Of a stretch of DNA of 64,000 nt, positions 15,930 through 23,764 are shown piece after piece (the stretch's first letter is position 1; the number at the start of each line of letters is the position of its first letter). Location of the stretch: contig NZ_NBXD01000002.1 of assembly GCF_003399645.1 (NCBI RefSeq), positions 62,001 through 126,000 of the forward strand, given 5' to 3'. Under the pieces are notes generated by a model that had not been told where the DNA came from, made no database searches, and was given only the letters and a program-made list of their open reading frames with translations. Origin of the DNA: Subtercola boreus. GTDB lineage: Bacteria; Actinomycetota; Actinomycetes; Actinomycetales; Microbacteriaceae. A program made the translations under genes and the position numbers.

Positions 15930-16823
15930 TTAGCTCTGCGGGAGGGCCCGACCAGCTGTGCGGCCAGTATTGCCATGCCGCTTTCGTACCGCCTGCACGA
16001 CCCGGCAGACCACGTAGATGAGAAAGGAGATCGTGGTCACGTAGGGACTGATCGGCACCGAGCCACCGAGCGCGAGGAGGATGCCTCCGACCAGTGACAC
16101 GACGGCGAAGACCGTGCTGAAAAGCGGAACAAGAACGGGCGACGACGAGAGCCGCAGTGCTGCCGCGGCCGGCGTCACCAGAATCGACAGCACCAGCAGC
16201 GAACCGACGATCTGCACAGAGACCGCGACCGCAAGACCGAGGAGAACCATGAAGTACAGCGACAGGAACCGGGTGGGAACACCGCGCGCCGCAGCCACGT
16301 CGGCGTCGACGCTCGCGAACATGAGGGGCCGCCAGACCACGGCGAGGCCGACGATGACCACGATCGAGATGGCGATCAAGGAGCCCAACCGGGGGTTGTC
16401 GACGGCGACGATCTGGCCCGTCAGGAGGCCGAACTTGTTCGCGGTGCGACCGGGATACAGCGCCAGGCAGAGAATGCCGAGACCGAGGCCGAAGGGCATG
16501 AGCACGGCAATGATCGAATTTCGATCGCGGGCCCGCGTTCCCAGAAGCCCGATCAGGGCGGCCGCCACCAGAGAACCGATCAGGGAGCCCTCCACGACAC
16601 CCACGCCGAAGAGCAGACCGGCGGATGCCCCGGCGAACGACAGCTCGCTGATGCCGTGCACGGCGAAGGCCATGTCCCGCGACATGACGAACACGCCGAT
16701 CAGACCGCCGACCAGGCCGAGAATCGCTCCGGCGATGATCGAGTTCTGCAGCAGCACGAGAAGCTCGCCGTAGTTCTGAAAATTGAACAGCTGCGGCCAG
16801 AGGTCGCTGTCGGCGACCGTCAC
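15930..16823 (-). CDS. znuB: Zinc ABC transporter permease
   Basis: 297 aa, about eight or nine transmembrane helices of the ABC-3 metal permease family; typical patches are 'VMSRDMAFAVHGISELSFAG' near residues 46-65 and 'VGSLLVLSILVTPAAAALRL' near 214-233. It forms the channel of the zinc importer with ZnuC and ZnuA. GTG start overlaps the end of znuC by 4 bp. Confidence 0.9.
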   Translation of the reverse strand: MTVADSDLWPQLFNFQNYGELLVLLQNSIIAGAILGLVGGLIGVFVMSRDMAFAVHGISELSFAGASAGLLFGVGVVEGSLIGSLVAAALIGLLGTRARDRNSIIAVLMPFGLGLGILCLALYPGRTANKFGLLTGQIVAVDNPRLGSLIAISIVVIVGLAVVWRPLMFASVDADVAAARGVPTRFLSLYFMVLLGLAVAVSVQIVGSLLVLSILVTPAAAALRLSSSPVLVPLFSTVFAVVSLVGGILLALGGSVPISPYVTTISFLIYVVCRVVQAVRKRHGNTGRTAGRALPQS

Positions 16824-17734
16824 GACGGCACCCTCTTGTTCGAACCGCCGAAGCCGCCCTTCTCTCCGAGACTGTCACGACCACCACGTGCCTCATGAAG
16901 GTGAGCGTGGGCTTCCTCGGGGGTCCCCGAGACGATGACCCGGCCCCGACTGCGGAACACGTCGACCGCAGAACCGTACAGCTCCGACAGAACGTGTGAC
17001 TGCAGCACTTCGTCGGGTGTACCGATGCGAAATGCTCCGTTGGCGAGGTAGAGCACCCGGTCGACCATGTTGAGCACGGGGTTGATGTCGTGGGTCACGA
17101 AGAGCACGCCGAGGTCTCGCTGTCGGCGCTGCGCATCGATCAGCTCGCTCACGGCGCGCTGATAGTTCAGATCGAGGGAGAGGAGAGGCTCATCGCACAA
17201 CAGCAGTCGGGGGTCTCCGGCGAGCGCCTGTCCGACACGCAAGCGCTGCTGCTCCCCGCCCGAAAGAGACGAGATCGGTGCATTGGCGTAGTCCTCCGCC
17301 CCCACAGAGGCGAGCAACGCGTCGACTCGGCGTCGCCTGAGGGTCGAGGGCAGTGGAATGCCGAAGCGATGACCACTCAAGCCGAGGCCCACGAGGTCGC
17401 GCGCCCGCAGGGGCGTTCCGTCGTCGGCGAGTTTCTGCTGGGGAATGTAGCCGATCCGGCGGTTGCCCCGACGAAGGGGAGCGCCCAGAAAGGTCGCCGA
17501 TCCCGAGCTCAGCCTCTGCTGCCCCAGGATGACCTTCAGAAGACTGGTCTTGCCCGACCCGTTCGCTCCGATCACGGCGATGAACTCACCCGACCGAACG
17601 TCGAGGTCCAGGCCGCTCCAGAGCGTGCGGTCCCCGAAGCGCAGTGCCGCCGCCCGAAGTGCCAGCACGCCACCGTCAGGCCCTGCAGAAACGGTGGAAC
17701 CGGACACACCGGAAGGAGGTCTCGAGGAAGTCAT
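16820..17734 (-). CDS. znuC: Zinc ABC transporter ATP-binding protein
   Basis: 304 aa. Walker A 'IGANGSGKTSLLKVIL' near residue 55, Q-loop 'GYIPQQ', signature 'SSLSGGEQQRLRVGQALAGD', Walker B 'RLLLCDEPLLSLD' and switch 'VLFVTHDINPVLNMVDRV'. It drives ZnuB. The C-terminal extension of about 50 residues beyond the ATPase core is polar, and the last residues overlap znuB. It follows znuA by 10 bp. Confidence 0.92.
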   Translation of the reverse strand: MTSSRPPSGVSGSTVSAGPDGGVLALRAAALRFGDRTLWSGLDLDVRSGEFIAVIGANGSGKTSLLKVILGQQRLSSGSATFLGAPLRRGNRRIGYIPQQKLADDGTPLRARDLVGLGLSGHRFGIPLPSTLRRRRVDALLASVGAEDYANAPISSLSGGEQQRLRVGQALAGDPRLLLCDEPLLSLDLNYQRAVSELIDAQRRQRDLGVLFVTHDINPVLNMVDRVLYLANGAFRIGTPDEVLQSHVLSELYGSAVDVFRSRGRVIVSGTPEEAHAHLHEARGGRDSLGEKGGFGGSNKRVPS

Positions 17735-17744
17735 CTAGCGAAGA

Positions 17745-18701
17745 TTACTGCGAAAGCGCGCTCGACAGCGCCGCGAGGTTCGCCGTCATCCAGTCGATGT
17801 AGCTCATTGCGTCGGGCAGGGTCTCCGTCACCGCAACCGCGGGCACGTTGCCGGCGGTGGCCGCCGCGAGCACCGCCTCGGTCTGCGGCCCGCTGGTCTG
17901 GGAGTTGTAGGCGAGAACACTCACCCGGTCTCCGCTGAAGAGGGCGAGCGTCTGGGCGAGAACGTCGGGCGCGACATCCGTACCACTTTCGATGGCCCCG
18001 CTGAACTCGGCGGGCGTCTTATCTACCAGGCCGATGGCGTCGAGCATGTACAGCGGAACCGGCTCGGTGATCGCCGCTCCCCTGCCGGCGTACTGGGACT
18101 TCAGGGTGTTCTCGGTGCTGATGAGGGCGTCGAGCTTGGCCTTGAATGCCGTGGCGTTGGCCGTGAATGTCGAAGCGTCGGCGGCGTCGAGCGAGCCCAG
18201 GCTGCTCGCGACCTGGTCGACCACCTTCGAGACGGTCGGAAAGTCGTACCAGAGGTGCTCGTTGAACTCCCCTGTGCTGGGTTCGAGGTCGTATCCCGAG
18301 ATCTCCGCGGCGTTCAGTACGACGGCCTTCGAGTTGTTCGCGCTTGCGATCATCGTGTCGACGAAGTCGTCATACCCTCCCCCGTTCTCGACCACGATCG
18401 CCGCTTTCGAGAGAGCGAGCTGGTTCTGGGCGTCGGCTTCGTACTCGTGCGGGTCTTTGGCCGGGTCGTCAATGAGCGAGGTGACGGAAACCCGGTCTCC
18501 CCCGACCTGGGCGACGATGTCACCCCAGACATTGGTCGAAGCGACGATCGCGATCGGGGTGGAGGAACCCGCGCCGGTGGTGTCTGCAGGCTGGCCGGCG
18601 GCCTGGCCCGTCGCTGCTGGGGAGCACCCGGCAAGCGTGACGGCCATCACCACGGACAACGAGACGGCGGCGGTTCGGGCGGCGGATGCACGGAAGCTCA
18701 T
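17745..18701 (-). CDS. znuA: Zinc ABC transporter substrate-binding lipoprotein
   Basis: 318 aa. Signal peptide with lipobox LAGC, acylated Cys at residue 26. It has the cluster A-I metal-binding fold: 'IVASTNVWGDIVAQVGGDRV', ligand motif 'DPHEYEAD' and 'NEHLWYDFPTVSKVVDQVAS' supplying histidines, and a late aspartate region 'DRVSVLAYNSQTSG'. The long His-rich loop of some ZnuA proteins is absent. The ATG at 18701 has TAGCAT 6 nt upstream and a TTGACA -35; a Zur-type palindrome overlaps the -35. Metal specificity (Zn rather than Mn) is inferred from that operator and the adjacent regulator. Confidence 0.88.
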   Translation of the reverse strand: MSFRASAARTAAVSLSVVMAVTLAGCSPAATGQAAGQPADTTGAGSSTPIAIVASTNVWGDIVAQVGGDRVSVTSLIDDPAKDPHEYEADAQNQLALSKAAIVVENGGGYDDFVDTMIASANNSKAVVLNAAEISGYDLEPSTGEFNEHLWYDFPTVSKVVDQVASSLGSLDAADASTFTANATAFKAKLDALISTENTLKSQYAGRGAAITEPVPLYMLDAIGLVDKTPAEFSGAIESGTDVAPDVLAQTLALFSGDRVSVLAYNSQTSGPQTEAVLAAATAGNVPAVAVTETLPDAMSYIDWMTANLAALSSALSQ

Positions 18702-18707
18702 GACACG

Positions 18708-18737
18708 ATGCTAGGTCTTATTGATAATGATTGTCAA
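18708..18737 (-). promoter_or_regulatory. znuA promoter (leaderless)
   Basis: On the minus strand a TTGACA -35 (18732-18737), an 18-nt spacer and TAGCAT (18708-18713), then 6 nt to the ATG. Confidence 0.65.
18722..18736. promoter_or_regulatory. Zur box
   Basis: TGATAATGATTGTCA fits the actinobacterial Zur palindrome TGA-N-AATGATT-N-TCA and overlaps the znuA -35 element. Confidence 0.75.
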
Positions 18738-18744
18738 AACCGAT

Positions 18745-18777
18745 AGACACCCACCATCGACAGACACCCACCATCGG
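18745..18777. repeat. Direct repeat, two copies of about 15 nt
   Basis: AGACACCCACCATCG occurs at 18745-18759 and 18762-18776, a 17-nt period, between znuA and the E2 gene. Confidence 0.7.
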
Positions 18778-18782
18778 TGTGG

Positions 18783-20315
18783 TCAGTCGAGCAGCAGGGC
18801 GGGTTCCTCCACGATCGCCGCAACATCGGCCAGGAACCGGCTGGCGACGTCTCCGTCGACCACCCGGTGGTCGAAGCTCGCGCCGAGCGTGGTCACGAAG
18901 CGGGGCCGCACCTCGCCGTCGACGACCCAGGGCCGCTGCTTGATCGTTCCGAGAGCGACGATCGCCACCTCGCCGGGATTGAGGATGGGGGTTCCGGTGT
19001 CCATGCCGAAGACACCGATGTTGGTGATCGTGATCGTTCCGTCAGCCATGTCACCCGCCGTCGTGCGGCCCTCACGGGCCGTCAGCGTAAGGTTCTCGAG
19101 GGCCGACGCGAGCTCGAGGAGCGTCATCGACTGGGCCTCCTTGAGGTTCGGCACCAGCAGGCCGCGGGGAGTGGCGGCCGCGATGCCGAGGTTCACGTAG
19201 TTGCGAACGATGATCTCCTTGTCGGTCCAGGCGGAGTTCACCATCGGGTTGCGTCGCACCGCCCAGATGATCGCCTTGGCGATGATCAGGAGAGGGTTCA
19301 CTTTCACGCCGGCGAAGTCGGCGGAGGTGCGCAGACGCTTGACGAACTCCATCGTTCGCGTCGCATCCACGTCGACGAAGAGGCTCACGTGCGGCGCGGT
19401 GAATGCGCTCTGCACCATCGAACGGGCGATCTGTTTGCGAACGCCCTTGACGGGGATGCGCTCCTCACGCTCTTCGGCCCACTGCGGGGTCTCGATGTTG
19501 TGGAAGACCTTGGCCTGTGAAGCGTGCCGAATGACGTCGTCGCGGGTGATGTCGCCGATGAGGCCCGTCGGGGTGACTTCGGCGAGCTTCACGTCGAGGT
19601 CTTTCGCGAGCTTGCGGATGGGAGGCTTCGCGATGACCGGCAGACCGGTGATCGCGGGGGAGGACGAGCCGATCGGCCGGGTTGCGACCGGGGTCGAGGC
19701 GCCACTGTGGCCCGCCGGCGTGGGGCCGCCCGCAACACCCGTCGGAGCAGAGGGAGCAGAACCGGCGGATGGCGAGGCGGGGGAGGTGAGGGCAGCGCCC
19801 TGCGCGGGCTTGGACGCACCGCGGGTGCGTCGACGGCTGATGACGTGGCTCTTTGTTCCGTATCCGACGAGAACGGCACCCGCCGCCTCCTGCGGTTCGG
19901 CACTGGGCCGCAAAGCGGCGGGAGCAGCGGGCGCACCGGATGAAGCGGGCGCGGCGGGCGCAGCAGCGGTGACGGCGGGCAGGGCCTCGGCCGCGACCTG
20001 GGAAGCGCCCGGCAGGGCCTGGACCGCCGTACCGCCTGCAGCCCCGACAGCGGCCCCCTCCCCGGGCAGGATGCCGCTGGAGGTGACCCGGATGATCGGC
20101 GTGCCGACCTCCACGGTCATCCCTTCGTCGACCATGATCTCGCCCACCACACCCTCGAAAGGCGACGGCAGCTCGACGAGCGACTTCGCCGTCTCGATCT
20201 CGACGATGACCTGGTTGATCGAGATGGTCTCGCCGGCGGTGACCCGCCACGAGACGATCTCCGCCTCGGTCAGACCCTCGCCCACGTCAGGCAGTCTAAA
20301 CAGGGAATCACTCAT
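18783..20315 (-). CDS. bkdC: Dihydrolipoamide acyltransferase (E2) of an alpha-keto acid dehydrogenase
   Basis: 510 aa. One lipoyl domain at residues 1-80 with lipoyl-lysine K44 in '[13 protein letters not shown]'; a long Ala/Pro/Gly linker (about 85-225); a peripheral subunit-binding domain '[20 protein letters not shown]'; and a C-terminal catalytic domain ending with '[16 protein letters not shown]', active His at 483. It transfers the acyl group from E1 to CoA. The branched-chain type is favoured because the E1 is alpha/beta and the lipoyl domain is single; pyruvate cannot be excluded. Last gene of the E1a-E1b-E2 operon. Confidence 0.88.
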   Translation of the reverse strand: MSDSLFRLPDVGEGLTEAEIVSWRVTAGETISINQVIVEIETAKSLVELPSPFEGVVGEIMVDEGMTVEVGTPIIRVTSSGILPGEGAAVGAAGGTAVQALPGASQVAAEALPAVTAAAPAAPASSGAPAAPAALRPSAEPQEAAGAVLVGYGTKSHVISRRRTRGASKPAQGAALTSPASPSAGSAPSAPTGVAGGPTPAGHSGASTPVATRPIGSSSPAITGLPVIAKPPIRKLAKDLDVKLAEVTPTGLIGDITRDDVIRHASQAKVFHNIETPQWAEEREERIPVKGVRKQIARSMVQSAFTAPHVSLFVDVDATRTMEFVKRLRTSADFAGVKVNPLLIIAKAIIWAVRRNPMVNSAWTDKEIIVRNYVNLGIAAATPRGLLVPNLKEAQSMTLLELASALENLTLTAREGRTTAGDMADGTITITNIGVFGMDTGTPILNPGEVAIVALGTIKQRPWVVDGEVRPRFVTTLGASFDHRVVDGDVASRFLADVAAIVEEPALLLD

Positions 20316-20324
20316 GTCAGCTCC

Positions 20325-21311
20325 TCAGTACGCCAGGGCGCGGTCGACGGCTTCAAGCACCCGGTCTGCGTCTGGCAGGTAGAAAGACTCGATCTTCGAA
20401 GGCGGGTAGGGGGTGTCGAAGCCCGACACTCGAAGCACGGGCGATTCGAGCGAGAAGAACGCCCGCTCGGCGATCGTCGCGGCGATCTCCGAGCCGATGC
20501 TCGCGAAGCCGGGCGCCTCCTGGCACACGACGAGTCGGCCCGTCTTCTCGACCGACGTCAGAATCGGCGCATAGTCCACCGGGCTGAGCGATCGCAGATC
20601 GAGCACCTCGATGCTCACGCCCTCCTCGGCCGCCAGCTGCGCCGCCTGCAGGAGGTTCGCCACCATGGCGCCGTGCCCGATGACGGTGACGTCGGTTCCG
20701 GTGCGAACGACGCGTGTCGCATGCAGCGCCGCAGCACTCTGGCCGAAATCGATCGGGCCCCTCGGCCAGTACCGGCTCTTGGGTTCGAAGAACAGAACAG
20801 GGTCGTTTGAGGCGATGGCCTCCTGGATCATCCAGTACCCATCGTTCGGAGTGCTCGGGCTCACGACCCGGAGCCCGGGAGTGTGCGCGAAGTACGCCTC
20901 CGGGCTCTCCTGGTGGTGCTCCACGGCGCCGATGTGCCCGCCATACGGCACCCGGATGACGACGGGCATCGGCACAGCGCCCGCGGTGCGCGACGTCATC
21001 TTCGCGAGCTGGGTGGTGATCTGGTCGAACCCCGGGAAGATGAACCCGTCGAACTGGATCTCGCACACGGGACGGTAGCCCCGCATGGCGAGGCCGATGG
21101 CCGTGCCGATGATGCCCGACTCCGCGAGTGGCGTGTCGATGACCCGGCGAACCCCGAACTCCTCCTGCAGGCCCTCTGTGACACGGAACACTCCACCCAG
21201 TTTGCCGATGTCCTCGCCCATCAGCAGCACATGGTCGTCTGCCGCGAGGGCCGCCCGAAGGCCGGCGTTGAGCGCCTTGGCCATCGGGAGTTCTTCTGCA
21301 ACGGCAGCCAT
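20325..21311 (-). CDS. bkdB: Alpha-keto acid dehydrogenase E1 beta subunit
   Basis: 328 aa, the normal length. Contains the beta-subunit patterns 'VLLMGEDIGKLGGVFRVTEG', 'DTPLAESGIIGTAIGLAMRG', 'PYGGHIGAVEHHQESPEAYF' and 'VEKTGRLVVCQEAPGFASIG'. With the alpha subunit it forms the thiamine-diphosphate decarboxylase. Its ATG shares one base with the alpha-subunit stop, and 9 bp separate it from the E2 gene. Confidence 0.92.
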   Translation of the reverse strand: MAAVAEELPMAKALNAGLRAALAADDHVLLMGEDIGKLGGVFRVTEGLQEEFGVRRVIDTPLAESGIIGTAIGLAMRGYRPVCEIQFDGFIFPGFDQITTQLAKMTSRTAGAVPMPVVIRVPYGGHIGAVEHHQESPEAYFAHTPGLRVVSPSTPNDGYWMIQEAIASNDPVLFFEPKSRYWPRGPIDFGQSAAALHATRVVRTGTDVTVIGHGAMVANLLQAAQLAAEEGVSIEVLDLRSLSPVDYAPILTSVEKTGRLVVCQEAPGFASIGSEIAATIAERAFFSLESPVLRVSGFDTPYPPSKIESFYLPDADRVLEAVDRALAY

Positions 21312-22432
21312 CAGAGACCTGCTTTCATCGACTGCTCGTACTCATCGAGCCACGCCTTCTGTTCGTCGACCAGGGGATGGGTCTCCGAGTAGACGCTGTC
21401 GAAGATGACAGCGAGATCGGGCGACTCGAGTTCGAGCGTGCGGCGTCGGAGGTCGGAGGAGAAGTCGTCGGCCTCGGTCTTCACCTCCGCGAAGAACGTG
21501 TCGTCGGCGCCGCGGCTCCGCAGGTAGGCGGCGAACCGGATGATCGGGTCTCTCGCCACCCAGAACGCCAGTTGCTCGGGCGTCTGATAGCGGGTCGGGT
21601 CATCGGAGGTCGTGTGGGCGCCGATGCGGTAGGTGAGCGCCTCGATCAGGGAGGGGCCGGAGCCGGCACGGGCGTCGTCGAGGTGCTTTCTTGTCGCCGC
21701 ATAGCTCGCCAGAACATCGTTGCCATCGATCTGCACGCTGGGAATCCCGAAGCCCCGCGGCCGAAGATAGAGGGGTGTTCGGGACTGGGTCGTCACGGGC
21801 ACCGAGATCGCCCAGTGGTTGTTCTGCAGAAAGAAGACCTGGGGCGTCTGGTTGCTCGCCGAAAAGACGAATGCTTCACTCACATCGCCCTGGCTCGAGG
21901 CGCCATCGCCGAAATATGCCATGACGGCTATATCTTTCGACGAGTCGCCCGTTCCGACTAGCCCATCGAACTGCACCCCCATGGCGTAACCGGTCGCATG
22001 CAGCGTGTGCGAGCCGATCACCAGGCAGTAGTTGCGGAAGTTGCCGTTCTTCGGGTCGGTCGGATCCCACCCGCCCATGCTGACGCCGCGCATGACCTTC
22101 ACGACGTCGACGATGTCGATGCCCCGCACCAGGGCGACGCCGTGCTCGCGGTAGCTGGGAAAGATCACGTCCTGCGGGCGGGATGCTCGTGCTGATCCGA
22201 CCTGCGCCGCCTCCTGCCCGTGGCTCGGCGGCCAGAGCCCCATCTGGCCCTGCCGTTGCAGATTGGTGCATTCTTCGTCGAGCCGGCGGGTGATCGCCAT
22301 GTCGCGGTAGAACTGGCGGTGGTCTGCCTCGCTCAGCTCATTCAGATAGGGCAGATACTCCTCGGCAGCCTCGTTCGGGGCGAACGTTCCGTCGATGGAG
22401 AGAAACTGTACGGCTGGCGAAACGTCTGCCAC
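21311..22432 (-). CDS. bkdA: Alpha-keto acid dehydrogenase E1 alpha subunit
   Basis: 373 aa, GTG start. The thiamine-diphosphate motif is 'AYFGDGASSQGDVSEAFVFS' leading to 'FFLQNNHWAISVPV' (GDG...NN). Other family landmarks are 'DVIFPSYREHGVALVRGIDI' and the phosphorylation-loop type 'YRIGAHTTSDDPTRYQ'. First gene of the operon. No E3 (lipoamide dehydrogenase) gene lies beside it, so E3 must come from elsewhere. Confidence 0.92.
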   Translation of the reverse strand: MADVSPAVQFLSIDGTFAPNEAAEEYLPYLNELSEADHRQFYRDMAITRRLDEECTNLQRQGQMGLWPPSHGQEAAQVGSARASRPQDVIFPSYREHGVALVRGIDIVDVVKVMRGVSMGGWDPTDPKNGNFRNYCLVIGSHTLHATGYAMGVQFDGLVGTGDSSKDIAVMAYFGDGASSQGDVSEAFVFSASNQTPQVFFLQNNHWAISVPVTTQSRTPLYLRPRGFGIPSVQIDGNDVLASYAATRKHLDDARAGSGPSLIEALTYRIGAHTTSDDPTRYQTPEQLAFWVARDPIIRFAAYLRSRGADDTFFAEVKTEADDFSSDLRRRTLELESPDLAVIFDSVYSETHPLVDEQKAWLDEYEQSMKAGL

Positions 22433-22468
22433 CTGGCTTACCTCGTGCTTCTGTGTTCGGGCCAGCTT

Positions 22469-23575
22469 CTAAAGTATCGGCTGGGCGGACGGCATGTTTG
22501 AGAGGTTGTCGACAATCTCTTTGGCCGAGACCAAGAGTTTATCGACAGATTCAGACTCCCCGATGGAGACGCGGATGCCCTCCGGATGAAACGGTCGCGC
22601 CATAATCCCGTTGCGGGCGAAGACCTCCGCAGCGTCAGCGGTGTGCTCTCCCGTCGGCAGCCAGACGAAGTTGCCCTGGGGTACCGGGAGAACCCAGCCC
22701 TGGTCAGTCAGGCCCTGCCACACGGTCGTTCTGAGCGCGGCGATGTTCGCCACTCGCTCCAGAAGCTCGTCTTCGACATCGAGTGAGGCCATCGCCGCCA
22801 GCTGGGCGTGGTGCGTCACCGAGAGCGGGATGCTCGCACTGCGCGCAGCGTCGATGACCGAGACCGGACCGACGCCATACCCGATGCGAAGGCCGGCCAG
22901 CCCGTACGCCTTGGAGAAAGTGCGGAGGACGACGAGGTTGGGGTAGATCCCGAGGAGCGGGATGCCGCTGACCGCGTCAGGGTCAGTCACGAATTCGGCG
23001 TATGCCTCATCGAGAATGACCAGCAGATCATCCGGAACCATCGTCATGAAGTCGGCGAACTCCTGCTTCGTGACGATCGTGCTGGTGGGGTTGTTCGGTG
23101 TGCAGACGATGATGACTCTCGTGCGATCGGTGATGGCTGCAGCCATCGCCGGCAGGTCGTGGCCGTGGTCGGGCCGATTGGGCACCTGCACACTGATCGC
23201 GCCGCTCATGACGGGCAGCAGGGGATAGGCCTCGAACGAACGCCACGAATAGATGACCTCGTCGCCCGCACCCGCCGCTGCGGTGACCAGTTGCGCCAGC
23301 ACCGCCACCGAACCGGCACCGATGATCACCTGCTCGGTGTTCACGCCGTACCGATCGGCCAGTCGCTCGGAGAGTTCGGGCGCATGGCCGTTCGGGTACC
23401 GGTGGAGTACCTCGGCCGCCGACTGTGCGGCCTGCAGCACCCCGGCCAGCGGGGGGAACGGGTTCTCGTTGGAGGAGAGTTTGAATCCGCCGACGACAGC
23501 CCTGCCCTGGCGGTATGGAGGCAGGGCGACGATCTCGGGGCGCAGCTTGATCGGGGGAGTGCCAGGCGAGGTCAT
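22469..23575 (-). CDS. HisC-type aminotransferase (histidinol-phosphate or aromatic)
   Basis: 368 aa. Fold type I PLP enzyme: '[20 protein letters not shown]' at the N-terminus, '[19 protein letters not shown]', '[13 protein letters not shown]' and the PLP lysine in '[18 protein letters not shown]'. It belongs to the HisC family; a copy outside the his operon and beside a keto-acid dehydrogenase suggests the aromatic aminotransferase (Pat) branch, but this is inference. ATG 23575 is preferred over the in-frame GTGs at 23578 and 23581 because TAAACT lies exactly 6 nt before it. Confidence 0.85.
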   Translation of the reverse strand: MTSPGTPPIKLRPEIVALPPYRQGRAVVGGFKLSSNENPFPPLAGVLQAAQSAAEVLHRYPNGHAPELSERLADRYGVNTEQVIIGAGSVAVLAQLVTAAAGAGDEVIYSWRSFEAYPLLPVMSGAISVQVPNRPDHGHDLPAMAAAITDRTRVIIVCTPNNPTSTIVTKQEFADFMTMVPDDLLVILDEAYAEFVTDPDAVSGIPLLGIYPNLVVLRTFSKAYGLAGLRIGYGVGPVSVIDAARSASIPLSVTHHAQLAAMASLDVEDELLERVANIAALRTTVWQGLTDQGWVLPVPQGNFVWLPTGEHTADAAEVFARNGIMARPFHPEGIRVSIGESESVDKLLVSAKEIVDNLSNMPSAQPIL

Positions 23576-23581
23576 CACCAC

Positions 23582-23587
23582 AGTTTA
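23582..23587 (-). promoter_or_regulatory. -10 hexamer of the HisC-type gene, leaderless spacing
   Basis: TAAACT on the minus strand, GTGGTG spacer, then ATG at 23575; supports that start over the GTG codons. Confidence 0.5.
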
Positions 23588-23764
23588 TTGCCTCCCGGCA
23601 GATCGGGCCCGCGTTCACCCGATCCACAGGGCTGAGGTGCGCAGCACCGCCGACTGAGCGTTGGCCGGACGTTCACTGTCAAGGTGTTGCCAGAGGTTCG
23701 TGGAGGATGTTTGATCGAGGGGTTGTTTCCGCCCCGAGGCGGACTGCATGAATCAGAGGGCACC

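Noticed and set aside
16820-17734. Fused second domain at the C-terminus of ZnuC
   Set aside because: The extra 50 residues are polar and lack any fold signature.
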